Shown here: in pieces, positions 8,086 through 14,396 of the stretch
How the letters are laid out: each line of letters begins with the position of its first letter
Position numbering within the stretch: position 1 is the stretch's first letter
DNA from: an uncultured Pelagibacteraceae bacterium
Lineage (GTDB): Bacteria > Pseudomonadota > Alphaproteobacteria > Pelagibacterales > Pelagibacteraceae
Reading direction: 5' to 3'
NCBI GenBank assembly: GCA_902552805.1
Contig: CACDIC010000004.1
Location: forward strand, 42,856 to 106,855
Length of the DNA: 64,000 nt
Translations under genes and position numbers: made by a program
The notes under the pieces: model-generated
The model's database searches: none
What the model was told of the DNA's origin: nothing
Seen by the model: only the letters and a program-made list of their open reading frames with translations

Positions 8086-8658
8086 ATGAAACGCTTAATA
8101 GCATATATGTTCCTGGTTCTAGTTTTAACATTAAGTCCTCAATCTTGGACCAAGGCTAATGATATTGGTGAATTTGAGATAGAAGGAATTAGTATAGGCG
8201 ATAGTTTGCTCGATTATTTTAGTATAACAGAAATAAATAAAGCTATTGATGAATCTAAAGATGATAGAGTCTACAAAGTTAAAAGTTTTGTTGAGCAAAA
8301 ATTTAAAATATACGACGCTGTCCAAATATCTTATAAAGCAAATGATAACAAAAAAATTATAACAAGTATTGCTGGTGTTATTTCATTTCCAAACAAAATT
8401 GATTTGTGTAAAAAAAAGATGTACCAAATTGATAACGATTTAATTAATTTATTTCCAAGTGCTGTTAGAAAAGATTGGGGAAAGTATGATAATCATGATA
8501 ATTCAGGGCATTATTTTCCTATCACTTTTTATTTTGATGACGCATCATTGGCTATGGTCTCTTGTCATGATTGGAACAAAAGTACTAGAATTGATGACAA
8601 TTTAAAAGTTTCTTTGTTTGAAGCAAAATATGCATCATATGTAAAAAATCAAAATTGA
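8086..8658 (+). CDS. Secreted protein of unknown function
   Basis: A 190-residue protein with a clear signal peptide: M-K-R, a hydrophobic core over about residues 4-18, and a probable signal peptidase I site after T-K-A (residue 24). The mature part is mixed alpha/beta with many charged residues and two cysteines, one at D-L-C-K and one at V-S-C-H-D-W. I do not recognise a catalytic motif. It is followed after 9 bp by a small membrane protein gene, so the two are probably co-transcribed. Both lie between GTACC-type repeat units, suggesting they travel together as cargo. Confidence 0.6.
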   Translation: MKRLIAYMFLVLVLTLSPQSWTKANDIGEFEIEGISIGDSLLDYFSITEINKAIDESKDDRVYKVKSFVEQKFKIYDAVQISYKANDNKKIITSIAGVISFPNKIDLCKKKMYQIDNDLINLFPSAVRKDWGKYDNHDNSGHYFPITFYFDDASLAMVSCHDWNKSTRIDDNLKVSLFEAKYASYVKNQN

Positions 8659-8667
8659 TATTAAAAA

Positions 8668-9012
8668 ATGTTTACTGCAAAAATAATTATAATTACTTTC
8701 TTATCAACATTCTTTGGTATATTTCTAGTACAATATCTTGAAAATAAAGTTAAATATCAAAAGATCCTAAAAATTATTTTATTAGTATTTATTATTTTTT
8801 CATTTTACAATTTTATAGCTGGTTTAAGTATGAGTTTTGGTTGGGAAGACCCTTTGTCAAACACAAGTCCAGAGCAAAAAGGACGAGCTGCTGCTAGAAG
8901 AGGAGGTGGATTAGTTTTATTGATCATTAGTTTCTGGCCTTATATTCTAACATTTGCTGGAGCATATATGAGTTGGTTATATTATATGCTTTTTAAAAAA
9001 ATTAGTGCATAG
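8668..9012 (+). CDS. Small integral membrane protein of unknown function
   Basis: A 114-residue hydrophobic protein with about three predicted membrane spans (residues roughly 5-24, 33-57 and 80-108). A short polar loop before the last span contains a Glu/Arg/Gly-rich segment (P-E-Q-K-G-R-A-A-A-R-R-G-G-G). No known family is recognised. It starts 9 bp after the secreted-protein gene and ends 13 bp before the GTACC-type repeat at 9026. Pairing with a secreted protein could mean an envelope-located two-component function, but nothing in the sequence proves it. Confidence 0.55.
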   Translation: MFTAKIIIITFLSTFFGIFLVQYLENKVKYQKILKIILLVFIIFSFYNFIAGLSMSFGWEDPLSNTSPEQKGRAAARRGGGLVLLIISFWPYILTFAGAYMSWLYYMLFKKISA

Positions 9013-9025
9013 GATAATTTAGAAC

Positions 9026-9062
9026 AACTGGTACTCAACTGGTACCTAAGGAGATAAAATAA
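9026..9062 (+). repeat. 11-bp phased repeat AACTGGTAC x2 plus conserved tail
   Basis: Diverged direct copy of 8044-8080 (29 of 37 identical): AACTGGTAC at 9026 and 9037, then CTAAGGAGATAAAATAA. The tail contains a perfect TAAGGAG Shine-Dalgarno-like string, yet no reading frame starts behind it; the next element is the tRNA-Leu upstream region. It therefore looks like a duplicated end sequence rather than a functional ribosome-binding site. Confidence 0.7.
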
Positions 9063-9102
9063 AAAAATTTTACTTATTCATCTTGTTCAATTATAAATAT
9101 TA
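9061..9102 (+). promoter_or_regulatory. Probable tRNA-Leu promoter region (duplicated at 1525)
   Basis: This lies 28 bp upstream of the intact tRNA-Leu. TTTACT (9069-9074), a 17-bp spacer and TATAAA (9092-9097) form a plausible sigma-70 promoter, with transcription beginning about 25 bp before the tRNA 5' end. The copy at 1525-1565 keeps both hexamers. Promoter assignment is by pattern and position only. Confidence 0.5.
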
Positions 9103-9129
9103 GCATAAACACTCATGAAATTCACAAAT

Positions 9130-9215
9130 GCCCTCGTGGTGAAATTGGTAGACACAAAGGACTTAAAATCCTTGCCGCTTGCGGAGTGCCAGTTCGAGTC
9201 TGGCCGAGGGCACCA
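9130..9215 (+). tRNA. tRNA-Leu (anticodon TAA)
   Basis: An 86-nt class II tRNA with encoded CCA. Acceptor strands GCCCTCG and CGAGGGC pair perfectly, the discriminator is A, the anticodon loop CTTAAAA gives TAA (9164-9166), and a long variable arm (GCCGCTTGCGG) is present. This is the only complete copy: its 5' 39 bases recur at 7023 and its 3' 56 bases at 10315. It is probably a chimera rebuilt by two insertions, and probably essential, being the only UUA-reading tRNA-Leu in view. Confidence 0.95.
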
Positions 9216-9222
9216 CTCATAG

Positions 9223-10152
9223 ATGAAACAATATTTCAGAGTAATTCTCGGCCGACAACATAAACACTTTCAAGATTGTTTTGATGGAAAATTTGTTGGT
9301 GTTGGCTTCATACCAGATATAGATTTAAAAAATGATTTAGTAGATGACTGGAGGGAGTTTAATAAAAAATTTATTCCTATCTATTTAAAAAGTAATCCTG
9401 GTGCCCACAAAGTGAAAGCTGGTTTAGCATGCAGTGCAATACATACTGTTGCAAAAAGAATGAATAATGATGATTTTGTTTTATGTCCAGATGGGCAAAG
9501 AAATTATAAAATTGCAAAAATTTCAGGAGATTATTTTTATAACCCAGAAAAACCATCGATAGTTCATAGAAGACCTGTCGAGTGGTTATCTACTACGATT
9601 AAGAGAGATGAAATGAGTGAAGCATTAAGAAACTCTACAGGTGCCATAGGAACAATTTCAGATATTTCAAAACACGCTGATGAGATTGAACAATTTATTA
9701 AAGGTGAGAGTCCAATTTCAATATCATCTAAAGATAAGGATATTGAAAATCCAAGTATGTTTGCTTTGGAAATGCATTTGGAAGATTTTTTAATTAAAAA
9801 TTGGGAACACACTCCATTAGCACAAAATTATGATATTTATGAAGACGAAGAAGTTTTGGGAAAACAATTCCCAACTGACACAGGACCGATTGATATACTT
9901 GCAGTGAGTAAAGATAAAAAGGAATATCTAGTTATAGAGTTAAAAAAGGGTAGAGCTAGCGATAGTGTTGTTGGACAAGTGCAAAGATACATGGGTTTCA
10001 TTAAAGAAGAATTTTTAGAAGAGGGACAGCGAGTTAGAGGTGCCATAATAGCTTTAGAGAACGATTTAAAAGTAAAAAGAGCTTTGAGTGTTACTAATGA
10101 TATTGATTTTTATGAATATAAAATAAATTTTGATTTGGTAAAAAGTAAATAA
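9223..10152 (+). CDS. PD-(D/E)XK nuclease with NucS-like C-terminal domain
   Basis: A 309-residue protein. The C-terminal third has the PD-(D/E)XK core: G-P-I-D (Asp224), then E-L-K (Glu239, Lys241), then Q-V-Q-R-Y-M-G (252-258), a pattern typical of the NucS/RecB-like nuclease fold. The N-terminal ~130 residues form a separate domain (V-G-F-I-P, D-W-R-E-F, V-L-C-P-D-G) that could be a PUA-like or base-recognition domain as in modification-dependent restriction enzymes; this is inference. The ATG lies 7 bases after the tRNA-Leu CCA with no Shine-Dalgarno, so it is expressed from the tRNA transcript and probably leaderless after tRNA 3' processing. As sole cargo of an insertion it is a candidate single-gene defence system. 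Confidence 0.75.
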   Translation: MKQYFRVILGRQHKHFQDCFDGKFVGVGFIPDIDLKNDLVDDWREFNKKFIPIYLKSNPGAHKVKAGLACSAIHTVAKRMNNDDFVLCPDGQRNYKIAKISGDYFYNPEKPSIVHRRPVEWLSTTIKRDEMSEALRNSTGAIGTISDISKHADEIEQFIKGESPISISSKDKDIENPSMFALEMHLEDFLIKNWEHTPLAQNYDIYEDEEVLGKQFPTDTGPIDILAVSKDKKEYLVIELKKGRASDSVVGQVQRYMGFIKEEFLEEGQRVRGAIIALENDLKVKRALSVTNDIDFYEYKINFDLVKSK

Positions 10153-10215
10153 TGATAAAATATGAATTGGTAGATGTCAGGGATTTATGGTCTACTTACA
10201 ACTACCAACCACAAG

Positions 10216-10255
10216 AATGTGCATTAATGTGCATAAGTGTGCATCAATGTGCATT
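10216..10255 (+). repeat. Four 10-bp phased repeats, consensus AATGTGCATT
   Basis: Four contiguous copies (10216, 10226, 10236, 10246) share TGTGCAT exactly; only flanking bases vary. The tract ends 59 bp before the right tRNA core at 10315. Exact one-turn periodicity and position resemble contiguous arm-type sites of phage integrases, such as the P' arm of lambda attP. No spacers are present, so it is not a CRISPR array. Confidence 0.85.
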
Positions 10256-10314
10256 AAAAAAATATGAAGAAAATTAAAATGCTTGTAAAAACAAAACTAT
10301 TGGGCTTGGGAGTA

Positions 10315-10370
10315 GACTTAAAATCCTTGCCGCTTGCGGAGTGCCAGTTCGAGTCTGGCCGAGGGCACCA
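10315..10370 (+). pseudogene. Detached 3' half of tRNA-Leu(UAA)
   Basis: These 56 bases are identical to the 3' part of the intact tRNA-Leu (9160-9215), from the core GACTTAAAA through variable arm, T arm, acceptor and CCA. No D arm or acceptor 5' strand precedes it, so it is not a tRNA gene. It sits 4 bases before the NAD kinase start, marking the ancestral position of the tRNA gene. Confidence 0.92.
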
Positions 10371-10374
10371 CTAA

Positions 10375-11145
10375 ATGAATAGGGTTCAAATCATATCTGA
10401 CAAAAATCAAAGATCTTTAAAAATAAAATCAGCAATCCAAAAAAAAATTAATCAAAATAAAATTAAAAGATCCAATATTACAATTGTTATCGGGGGCGAT
10501 GGTTTCATGCTTCAAACACTAAAAAAGAATAGAAAATTAAAAAAGTTTTTTTACGGTATAAATTCTGGGAGTTATGGATTTTTAATGAATAAATTTTCAT
10601 CAAAAAATATCATAAGTAATTTGCATAAAGCAAAAATGATAACGATCTCTCCGCTGGAGATGGTTGTTAAAAATAATAAAAATGAAACTAAAAAACATAT
10701 AGCTATAAATGAAGTTTCGATTTTAAGACAAAGTAGACAAGCTGCGTCTTTATCTATTCATCATGGTTCTAAACAAGTCATAAAAAAACTTGTTTCTGAT
10801 GGTGTACTAGTTTCCACACCTGCTGGAAGCACTGCTTATAATTTATCAGTTCACGGACCTATATTAAGTTTGAATTCAAAAAGATTGTCCATATCTCCTA
10901 TAAGTCCATTTAGACCGAGAAGATGGAAGGGCAAAATTGTAAGTGATAAATCTAAAATAAATATCAGAAACTTAAATTCTATAAAAAGACCAATTTCTGC
11001 TGTTGCGGATAATATTGAGGTCAGGAATGCAAAAAATATTATAGTGAAAACTAATCAAAAAATTAAATTTAATCTTCTCTATGATAGAAACAGAAGTTTG
11101 CAAAAAAAAATCAAAATAGAACAATTGAGAAAAGAAACGTATTGA
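10375..11145 (+). CDS. nadK: NAD kinase
   Basis: This enzyme phosphorylates NAD+ to NADP+ with ATP. The 256-residue protein has the NAD-kinase signature G-G-D-G (40-43, catalytic Asp42), the N-E pair at 112-113, and D-G-V-L-V-S-T-P-A-G-S-T-A-Y ending near residue 155. Length is normal for a short bacterial NadK. The ATG is only 4 bases after the CCA of the detached tRNA-Leu 3' half, so in the ancestral state the mRNA was probably released leaderless from a tRNA-nadK transcript. After the insertions it must rely on read-through from 9130 or on a new promoter in 10153-10314. The stop directly abuts the convergent tRNA-Thr. Confidence 0.92.
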   Translation: MNRVQIISDKNQRSLKIKSAIQKKINQNKIKRSNITIVIGGDGFMLQTLKKNRKLKKFFYGINSGSYGFLMNKFSSKNIISNLHKAKMITISPLEMVVKNNKNETKKHIAINEVSILRQSRQAASLSIHHGSKQVIKKLVSDGVLVSTPAGSTAYNLSVHGPILSLNSKRLSISPISPFRPRRWKGKIVSDKSKINIRNLNSIKRPISAVADNIEVRNAKNIIVKTNQKIKFNLLYDRNRSLQKKIKIEQLRKETY

Positions 11146-11221
11146 TGGTGCCCCCGCACGGATTCGAACCGCGGACCTATTGATTACAAATCAATTGCTC
11201 TACCAGCTGAGCTACAAGGGC
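11146..11221 (-). tRNA. tRNA-Thr (anticodon TGT)
   Basis: A 76-nt tRNA read on the minus strand with encoded CCA. Acceptor 5' strand GCCCTTG and 3' strand CGGGGGC pair with wobble and one mismatch; D arm AGCTCAGCTGGTAGAGC and T loop GTTCGAATC are canonical. The loop TTTGTAA gives anticodon TGT (complement at 11186-11188). It ends base-to-base against the nadK stop codon, leaving no terminator for either gene. Confidence 0.95.
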
Positions 11222-11254
11222 ATGCGCAATAACTAATAATTATTTATAAATTAA

Positions 11255-11998
11255 TCAACTCTTTTTTTTTAGATAACTTAAATGATGAAATACAATCGCT
11301 GCACTATTTGATATATTTAGGCTCTCAATTTTTTTATTTATCTCAATCTTTACTAAAAAATCTGCATATTTGGATGTATGTTTATGCATTCCTAGTCCTT
11401 CAGATCCAAATAATAATATATTATTTCCTTTCCACTCGATATCAGTAAAGTCTTTTTTTCCATTACCATCAAAACCATATACCCAAAAATTTTTTTCTTT
11501 TAGATTTTTCAGTGTAGAATTGATATTAGAAACCTCAAAGATATTAATATATTCAATTGCACCACTTGCTGCTTTATACATGAGTTTACTTTCACTAGGA
11601 AAGTTTCTTTCTTTAATAATTACTCCATCTATATTAAAAGAAGCAGCACTTCTGATCAAAGATCCTATATTTCTTGGATCAGTTACACCATCAAGACAAA
11701 TTAAAGTAACGTTATTCTTCTCCTTAACATATTCTTTAAGAATTGGTTTTTTAATATGTTCAATTTCTGCGACATATCCTTGATGTTTTAAATTTTCTTT
11801 AGTGCTATACTTATCAAGTTCTTTTTTGGTTTTAAAATATACCTTGACCTCATTTAATAAGTTTTTGTTAGGGTTTTTCTTATGAATATTTTTCTTACTT
11901 TCCTCTGTTAAAAATACTCTCAAAACCTTCCTTTTTGGATTACGTAAAGCTTCAATGACAGCATGTTGACCAATTATAAAAAAAGATGATTTGTTCAT
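11255..11998 (-). CDS. rlmB: 23S rRNA (guanosine-2'-O-)-methyltransferase, SpoU/TrmH family
   Basis: A 247-residue SPOUT-fold enzyme predicted to 2'-O-methylate a ribose in 23S rRNA (Gm2251 in the E. coli RlmB family). All three SpoU motifs are present: N-I-G-S-L-I-R-S-A (motif 1), L-F-G-S-E-G-L-G (motif 2) and S-L-N-I-S-N-S-A-A-I (motif 3, SAM-binding knot). The N-terminal substrate-binding domain starts I-I-G-Q-H-A-V-I-E-A-L, typical of RlmB. A different TrmH-family target cannot be excluded. It is divergent from the tRNA-Tyr/tuf operon and shares its 129-bp upstream region. Confidence 0.85.
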   Translation of the reverse strand: MNKSSFFIIGQHAVIEALRNPKRKVLRVFLTEESKKNIHKKNPNKNLLNEVKVYFKTKKELDKYSTKENLKHQGYVAEIEHIKKPILKEYVKEKNNVTLICLDGVTDPRNIGSLIRSAASFNIDGVIIKERNFPSESKLMYKAASGAIEYINIFEVSNINSTLKNLKEKNFWVYGFDGNGKKDFTDIEWKGNNILLFGSEGLGMHKHTSKYADFLVKIEINKKIESLNISNSAAIVFHHLSYLKKKS

Positions 11999-12052
11999 AA
12001 AATTACCTTTGTTTTACACGTTTTTTCAAATATTTTCTTAATAAATCACGTG

Positions 12053-12080
12053 TTGCATTTGGACAAATAAAATATATAAA
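12053..12080 (+). promoter_or_regulatory. Putative promoter of the tRNA-Tyr/tRNA-Gly/tuf operon
   Basis: TTGCAT (12053-12058), a 16-bp spacer and TATAAA (12075-12080) give a near-consensus sigma-70 promoter about 48 bp before tRNA-Tyr. A short hairpin AGGGG/CCCCT (12109-12124) lies between it and the tRNA and may be part of the processed leader. No other promoter is obvious before tuf, so the tRNAs and tuf probably form one transcript. Confidence 0.5.
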
Positions 12081-12127
12081 ACGCTTGTTGTTTGAAGCTT
12101 ATTGAACAAGGGGACACTTCCCCTAAG

Positions 12128-12213
12128 GGAGGGGTTCCAGAGCGGTCAAATGGGGCGGGCTGTAAACCCGTTGACTTCGGTCTTCGAAAGTTCGAATCTT
12201 TCCCCCTCCACCA
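12128..12213 (+). tRNA. tRNA-Tyr (anticodon GTA)
   Basis: An 86-nt class II tRNA with encoded CCA. Acceptor GGAGGGG pairs with CCCCTCC, the anticodon loop CTGTAAA gives GTA, and the extended variable arm expected for bacterial tRNA-Tyr (GACTTCGGTC) is present. It precedes tRNA-Gly and tuf, the arrangement of the classical tRNA-tufB operon. Confidence 0.95.
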
Positions 12214-12257
12214 TTCAATAATCTTTAGCAACACTGGAGTGTTACTCTTGGGGTTGT

Positions 12258-12331
12258 GCGGGTGTAGTTCAATGGTAGAACGCTAGCCTTCCAAGCTGGA
12301 TGTAAGGGTTCGATTCCCTTTACCCGCTCCA
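12258..12331 (+). tRNA. tRNA-Gly (anticodon TCC)
   Basis: A 74-nt tRNA with encoded CCA. Acceptor GCGGGTG pairs with TACCCGC (one G-T wobble); the anticodon loop CTTCCAA gives TCC. It lies 44 bp after tRNA-Tyr and 46 bp before tuf on the same strand, with GAGG at 12363-12366 as the tuf ribosome-binding site. Confidence 0.95.
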
Positions 12332-12377
12332 AGAAAAATATAGTTTATAAAAAAATAAAATGTGAGGAATATAAGTA

Positions 12378-13568
12378 ATGTCAAAAGAAAAATTTGTAAG
12401 AAATAAACCGCATTGTAACATTGGAACAATCGGTCATGTCGATCACGGTAAAACAACTCTAACTGCTGCAATCACTAAAGTTTTATCTGAAACTGGTGGA
12501 GCACAGGCTGTTGCTTATGATCAAATTGATAAAGCTCCAGAAGAGAAAGAAAGAGGTATTACAATTTCAACAGCACACGTTGAGTATGAAACTGAAAAAA
12601 GACACTATGCGCACGTAGATTGTCCTGGTCATGCTGATTATGTAAAGAATATGATTACAGGTGCAGCACAAATGGATGGTGCGATTTTAGTTGTTAACGC
12701 TGCTGATGGTCCTATGCCTCAAACAAGAGAGCATATTCTTTTAGCAAGGCAAGTTGGTGTTCCTGCTATCTGTGTTTATTTGAATAAAGTAGATCAGGTT
12801 GATGATAAAGAAATGATTGATCTTGTCGAAGAAGAGATCAAAGAATTATTAACTTCATATAAATTCCCTGGTGACAAAACTCCTATAGCTAAAGGTTCTG
12901 CACTAGCTGCTGTTGAAGGAAGAGATGATGAAATTGGAAAAAATTCAATTTTAGAATTGATGAAGAATGTAGATGAGTTTATTCCACAACCAGACAGACC
13001 AAAAGATAAAGATTTCTTAATGCCAGTAGAAGATGTCTTCTCAATCTCAGGAAGGGGTACAGTTGCAACTGGAAGAGTTGAGTCTGGTGTACTGAAAACA
13101 GGAGATGAACTTGAGATAGTTGGTATTAGAGAAACTAAAAAATCAGTTTGTACTGGTGTTGAAATGTTTAGAAAACTTTTAGATTCTGGCGAAGCAGGAG
13201 ATAACGTTGGAGTACTTTTAAGAGGTGTAGAGAGAACTGATATTGAAAGAGGACAAGTTCTTTGTAAACCAGGATCTGTTACGCCACATACTAAATTTGA
13301 AGCTCAAGCGTATGTACTTAAAAAAGAGGAAGGTGGAAGACACACACCTTTTTTCACAAAGTATAGACCACAATTCTATTTTAGAACTACAGATGTAACT
13401 GGAGAGGTAGAGTTACCGGCTGGGACTGAAATGGTTATGCCTGGTGATGATGCTAAATTTACAGTTAAACTAATTACACCAATTGCAATGTCTGAGAAAT
13501 TAAACTTTGCAATTCGTGAAGGTGGAAGAACTGTTGGAGCTGGTGTAGTAACTAAAATTATAGAGTAA
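12378..13568 (+). CDS. tuf: Elongation factor Tu
   Basis: EF-Tu carries aminoacyl-tRNA to the ribosomal A site with GTP. The 396-residue protein has the P-loop G-H-V-D-H-G-K-T (19-26), switch II D-C-P-G-H (near 81-85) and the guanine-specificity N-K-V-D, followed by beta-barrel domains 2 and 3. Full length and highly conserved, with better codon choice than the accessory genes upstream. This is the only tuf in the window: the usual second place after fusA is empty (fusA is followed 1 bp later by rpsJ). It is flanked by tRNA-Gly and tRNA-Trp on the same strand, so transcript ends are probably set by tRNA processing. Confidence 0.98.
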   Translation: MSKEKFVRNKPHCNIGTIGHVDHGKTTLTAAITKVLSETGGAQAVAYDQIDKAPEEKERGITISTAHVEYETEKRHYAHVDCPGHADYVKNMITGAAQMDGAILVVNAADGPMPQTREHILLARQVGVPAICVYLNKVDQVDDKEMIDLVEEEIKELLTSYKFPGDKTPIAKGSALAAVEGRDDEIGKNSILELMKNVDEFIPQPDRPKDKDFLMPVEDVFSISGRGTVATGRVESGVLKTGDELEIVGIRETKKSVCTGVEMFRKLLDSGEAGDNVGVLLRGVERTDIERGQVLCKPGSVTPHTKFEAQAYVLKKEEGGRHTPFFTKYRPQFYFRTTDVTGEVELPAGTEMVMPGDDAKFTVKLITPIAMSEKLNFAIREGGRTVGAGVVTKIIE

Positions 13569-13577
13569 ACTCTATAT

Positions 13578-13653
13578 AGGAGTGTAGCTCAATTGGTAGA
13601 GCGCCGGTCTCCAAAACCGGAGGCTGAGGGTTCGAGTCCCTCCGCTCCTGCCA
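13578..13653 (+). tRNA. tRNA-Trp (anticodon CCA)
   Basis: A 76-nt tRNA with encoded 3' CCA. Acceptor AGGAGTG pairs with CGCTCCT, anticodon stem CCGGT/ACCGG is perfect, and the loop CTCCAAA gives CCA. It sits 9 bp after the tuf stop and 17 bp before secE, the usual tuf-trnW-secE-nusG order. Confidence 0.95.
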
Positions 13654-13670
13654 ATATAAAATAAAGGAAT

Positions 13671-13862
13671 ATGAAGAACCCGATTAAATTTATTCAGGAA
13701 GTAAAACAAGAAGCATTCAAAGTTTCTTGGCCTACAGGAAAAGAGACACTCCAAGGTGCATTAATGGTTTTTGCAATGGCAGTAGTAATGTCCTTATTTT
13801 TTTTATTATTAGATCAGGTTTTAAAATTTTTCTTAGAATTATTACTTAAAGTGAGCATCTAA
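13671..13862 (+). CDS. secE: Protein translocase subunit SecE
   Basis: A 63-residue clamp subunit of the SecYEG channel in the inner membrane. The short amphipathic N-terminal helix with the conserved E-V-K-Q-E-A-F-K-V-S-W-P motif (residues about 10-21) is followed by one membrane span (about 31-55). This is the minimal one-span form usual outside Enterobacteria. Its stop codon overlaps the nusG start by one base (TAATG), so the two are translated together. SecY is encoded far downstream at 36564. Confidence 0.93.
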   Translation: MKNPIKFIQEVKQEAFKVSWPTGKETLQGALMVFAMAVVMSLFFLLLDQVLKFFLELLLKVSI

Positions 13863-14392
13863 TGAAAAATTGGTACATAGTTCAATCTCACTCTAGTTTT
13901 GAGAACAAAGTTGCAGGACTTATTAAAGAAGAAGCAGACAAAGCTAAAATTTCTGAAAAATTTGAGGAAATTATTGTTCCAACTCATGATGTAACTGAAG
14001 TAAAAAGAGGTAAAAGAATTCAAAGAAAAAAAAAATATTTTCCAGGTTATGTTCTGATTAAAAGTGAGATGGACAATGATATTTATCACATGATAAAAAA
14101 CATTAAACGTGTCAGTGGTTTTTTAGGTACAAAGGGAATGCCTGTACCCGTGTCTGATAAAGAAATTGATAAAATTTTAGGTCAAATTAAAGATGGGGTT
14201 GCCCAGCCTAAATCAGCTGTAGAATACACAGTTGGCGAAAAAGTTCAGGTTATTGACGGACCTTTTGCATCATTTAGTGGAATGGTTGAAGAAATTGATG
14301 AAGAAAAGTCTAGACTTAAGGTGTCAGTTTCTATATTTGGAAGGCCAACACCAGTTGATTTAGAATATAATCAAGTGGAGAAAGTAAGTTAA
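13862..14392 (+). CDS. nusG: Transcription termination/antitermination factor NusG
   Basis: NusG binds the RNA polymerase clamp to suppress pausing and links polymerase to ribosome or Rho. The 176-residue protein has the NGN domain (W-Y-I-V-Q at the start; F-P-G-Y-V-L near 59-64) and a C-terminal KOW domain ([16 protein letters not shown]). Length matches the family. It overlaps secE by one base and lies 4 bp before rplK, so it heads the rplKAJL-rpoBC run. Confidence 0.96.
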   Translation: MKNWYIVQSHSSFENKVAGLIKEEADKAKISEKFEEIIVPTHDVTEVKRGKRIQRKKKYFPGYVLIKSEMDNDIYHMIKNIKRVSGFLGTKGMPVPVSDKEIDKILGQIKDGVAQPKSAVEYTVGEKVQVIDGPFASFSGMVEEIDEEKSRLKVSVSIFGRPTPVDLEYNQVEKVS

Positions 14393-14396
14393 ATTT

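Larger units (their letters stand above)
7053..9168. mobile_element. tRNA-Leu-targeted insertion 1 (no recombinase visible)
   Basis: This segment is bounded by the nine-base core GACTTAAAA at 7053-7061 (end of the detached 5' tRNA half) and again at 9160-9168 inside the intact tRNA. It carries a methyltransferase, a secreted protein and a small membrane protein, and two families of 11-bp phased repeats. The most economical reading is an element that carried its own 5' half of tRNA-Leu and so displaced the host 5' half. It may itself be two modules: 7062-7971 bounded by TCGTGTAGT motifs, and 8044-9062 bounded by GTACC motifs. No integrase is encoded, so it would be non-autonomous or decayed. 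Confidence 0.6.
9160..10323. mobile_element. tRNA-Leu-targeted insertion 2 carrying a nuclease
   Basis: Bounded by the core GACTTAAAA at 9160-9168 (inside the intact tRNA) and at 10315-10323 (start of the detached 3' half). It supplies a full 3' tRNA half, so the tRNA stays functional while the old 3' half is pushed to the far end, which is standard for tRNA-targeting tyrosine-recombinase elements. The only gene is a PD-(D/E)XK nuclease. A fourfold 10-bp phased repeat sits 59 bp inside the right core. No recombinase is present. Confidence 0.65.

Noticed and set aside
10216..10255. Short CRISPR-like array
   Set aside because: The units are contiguous 10-mers with no spacers and no cas genes are nearby; they are phased direct repeats.
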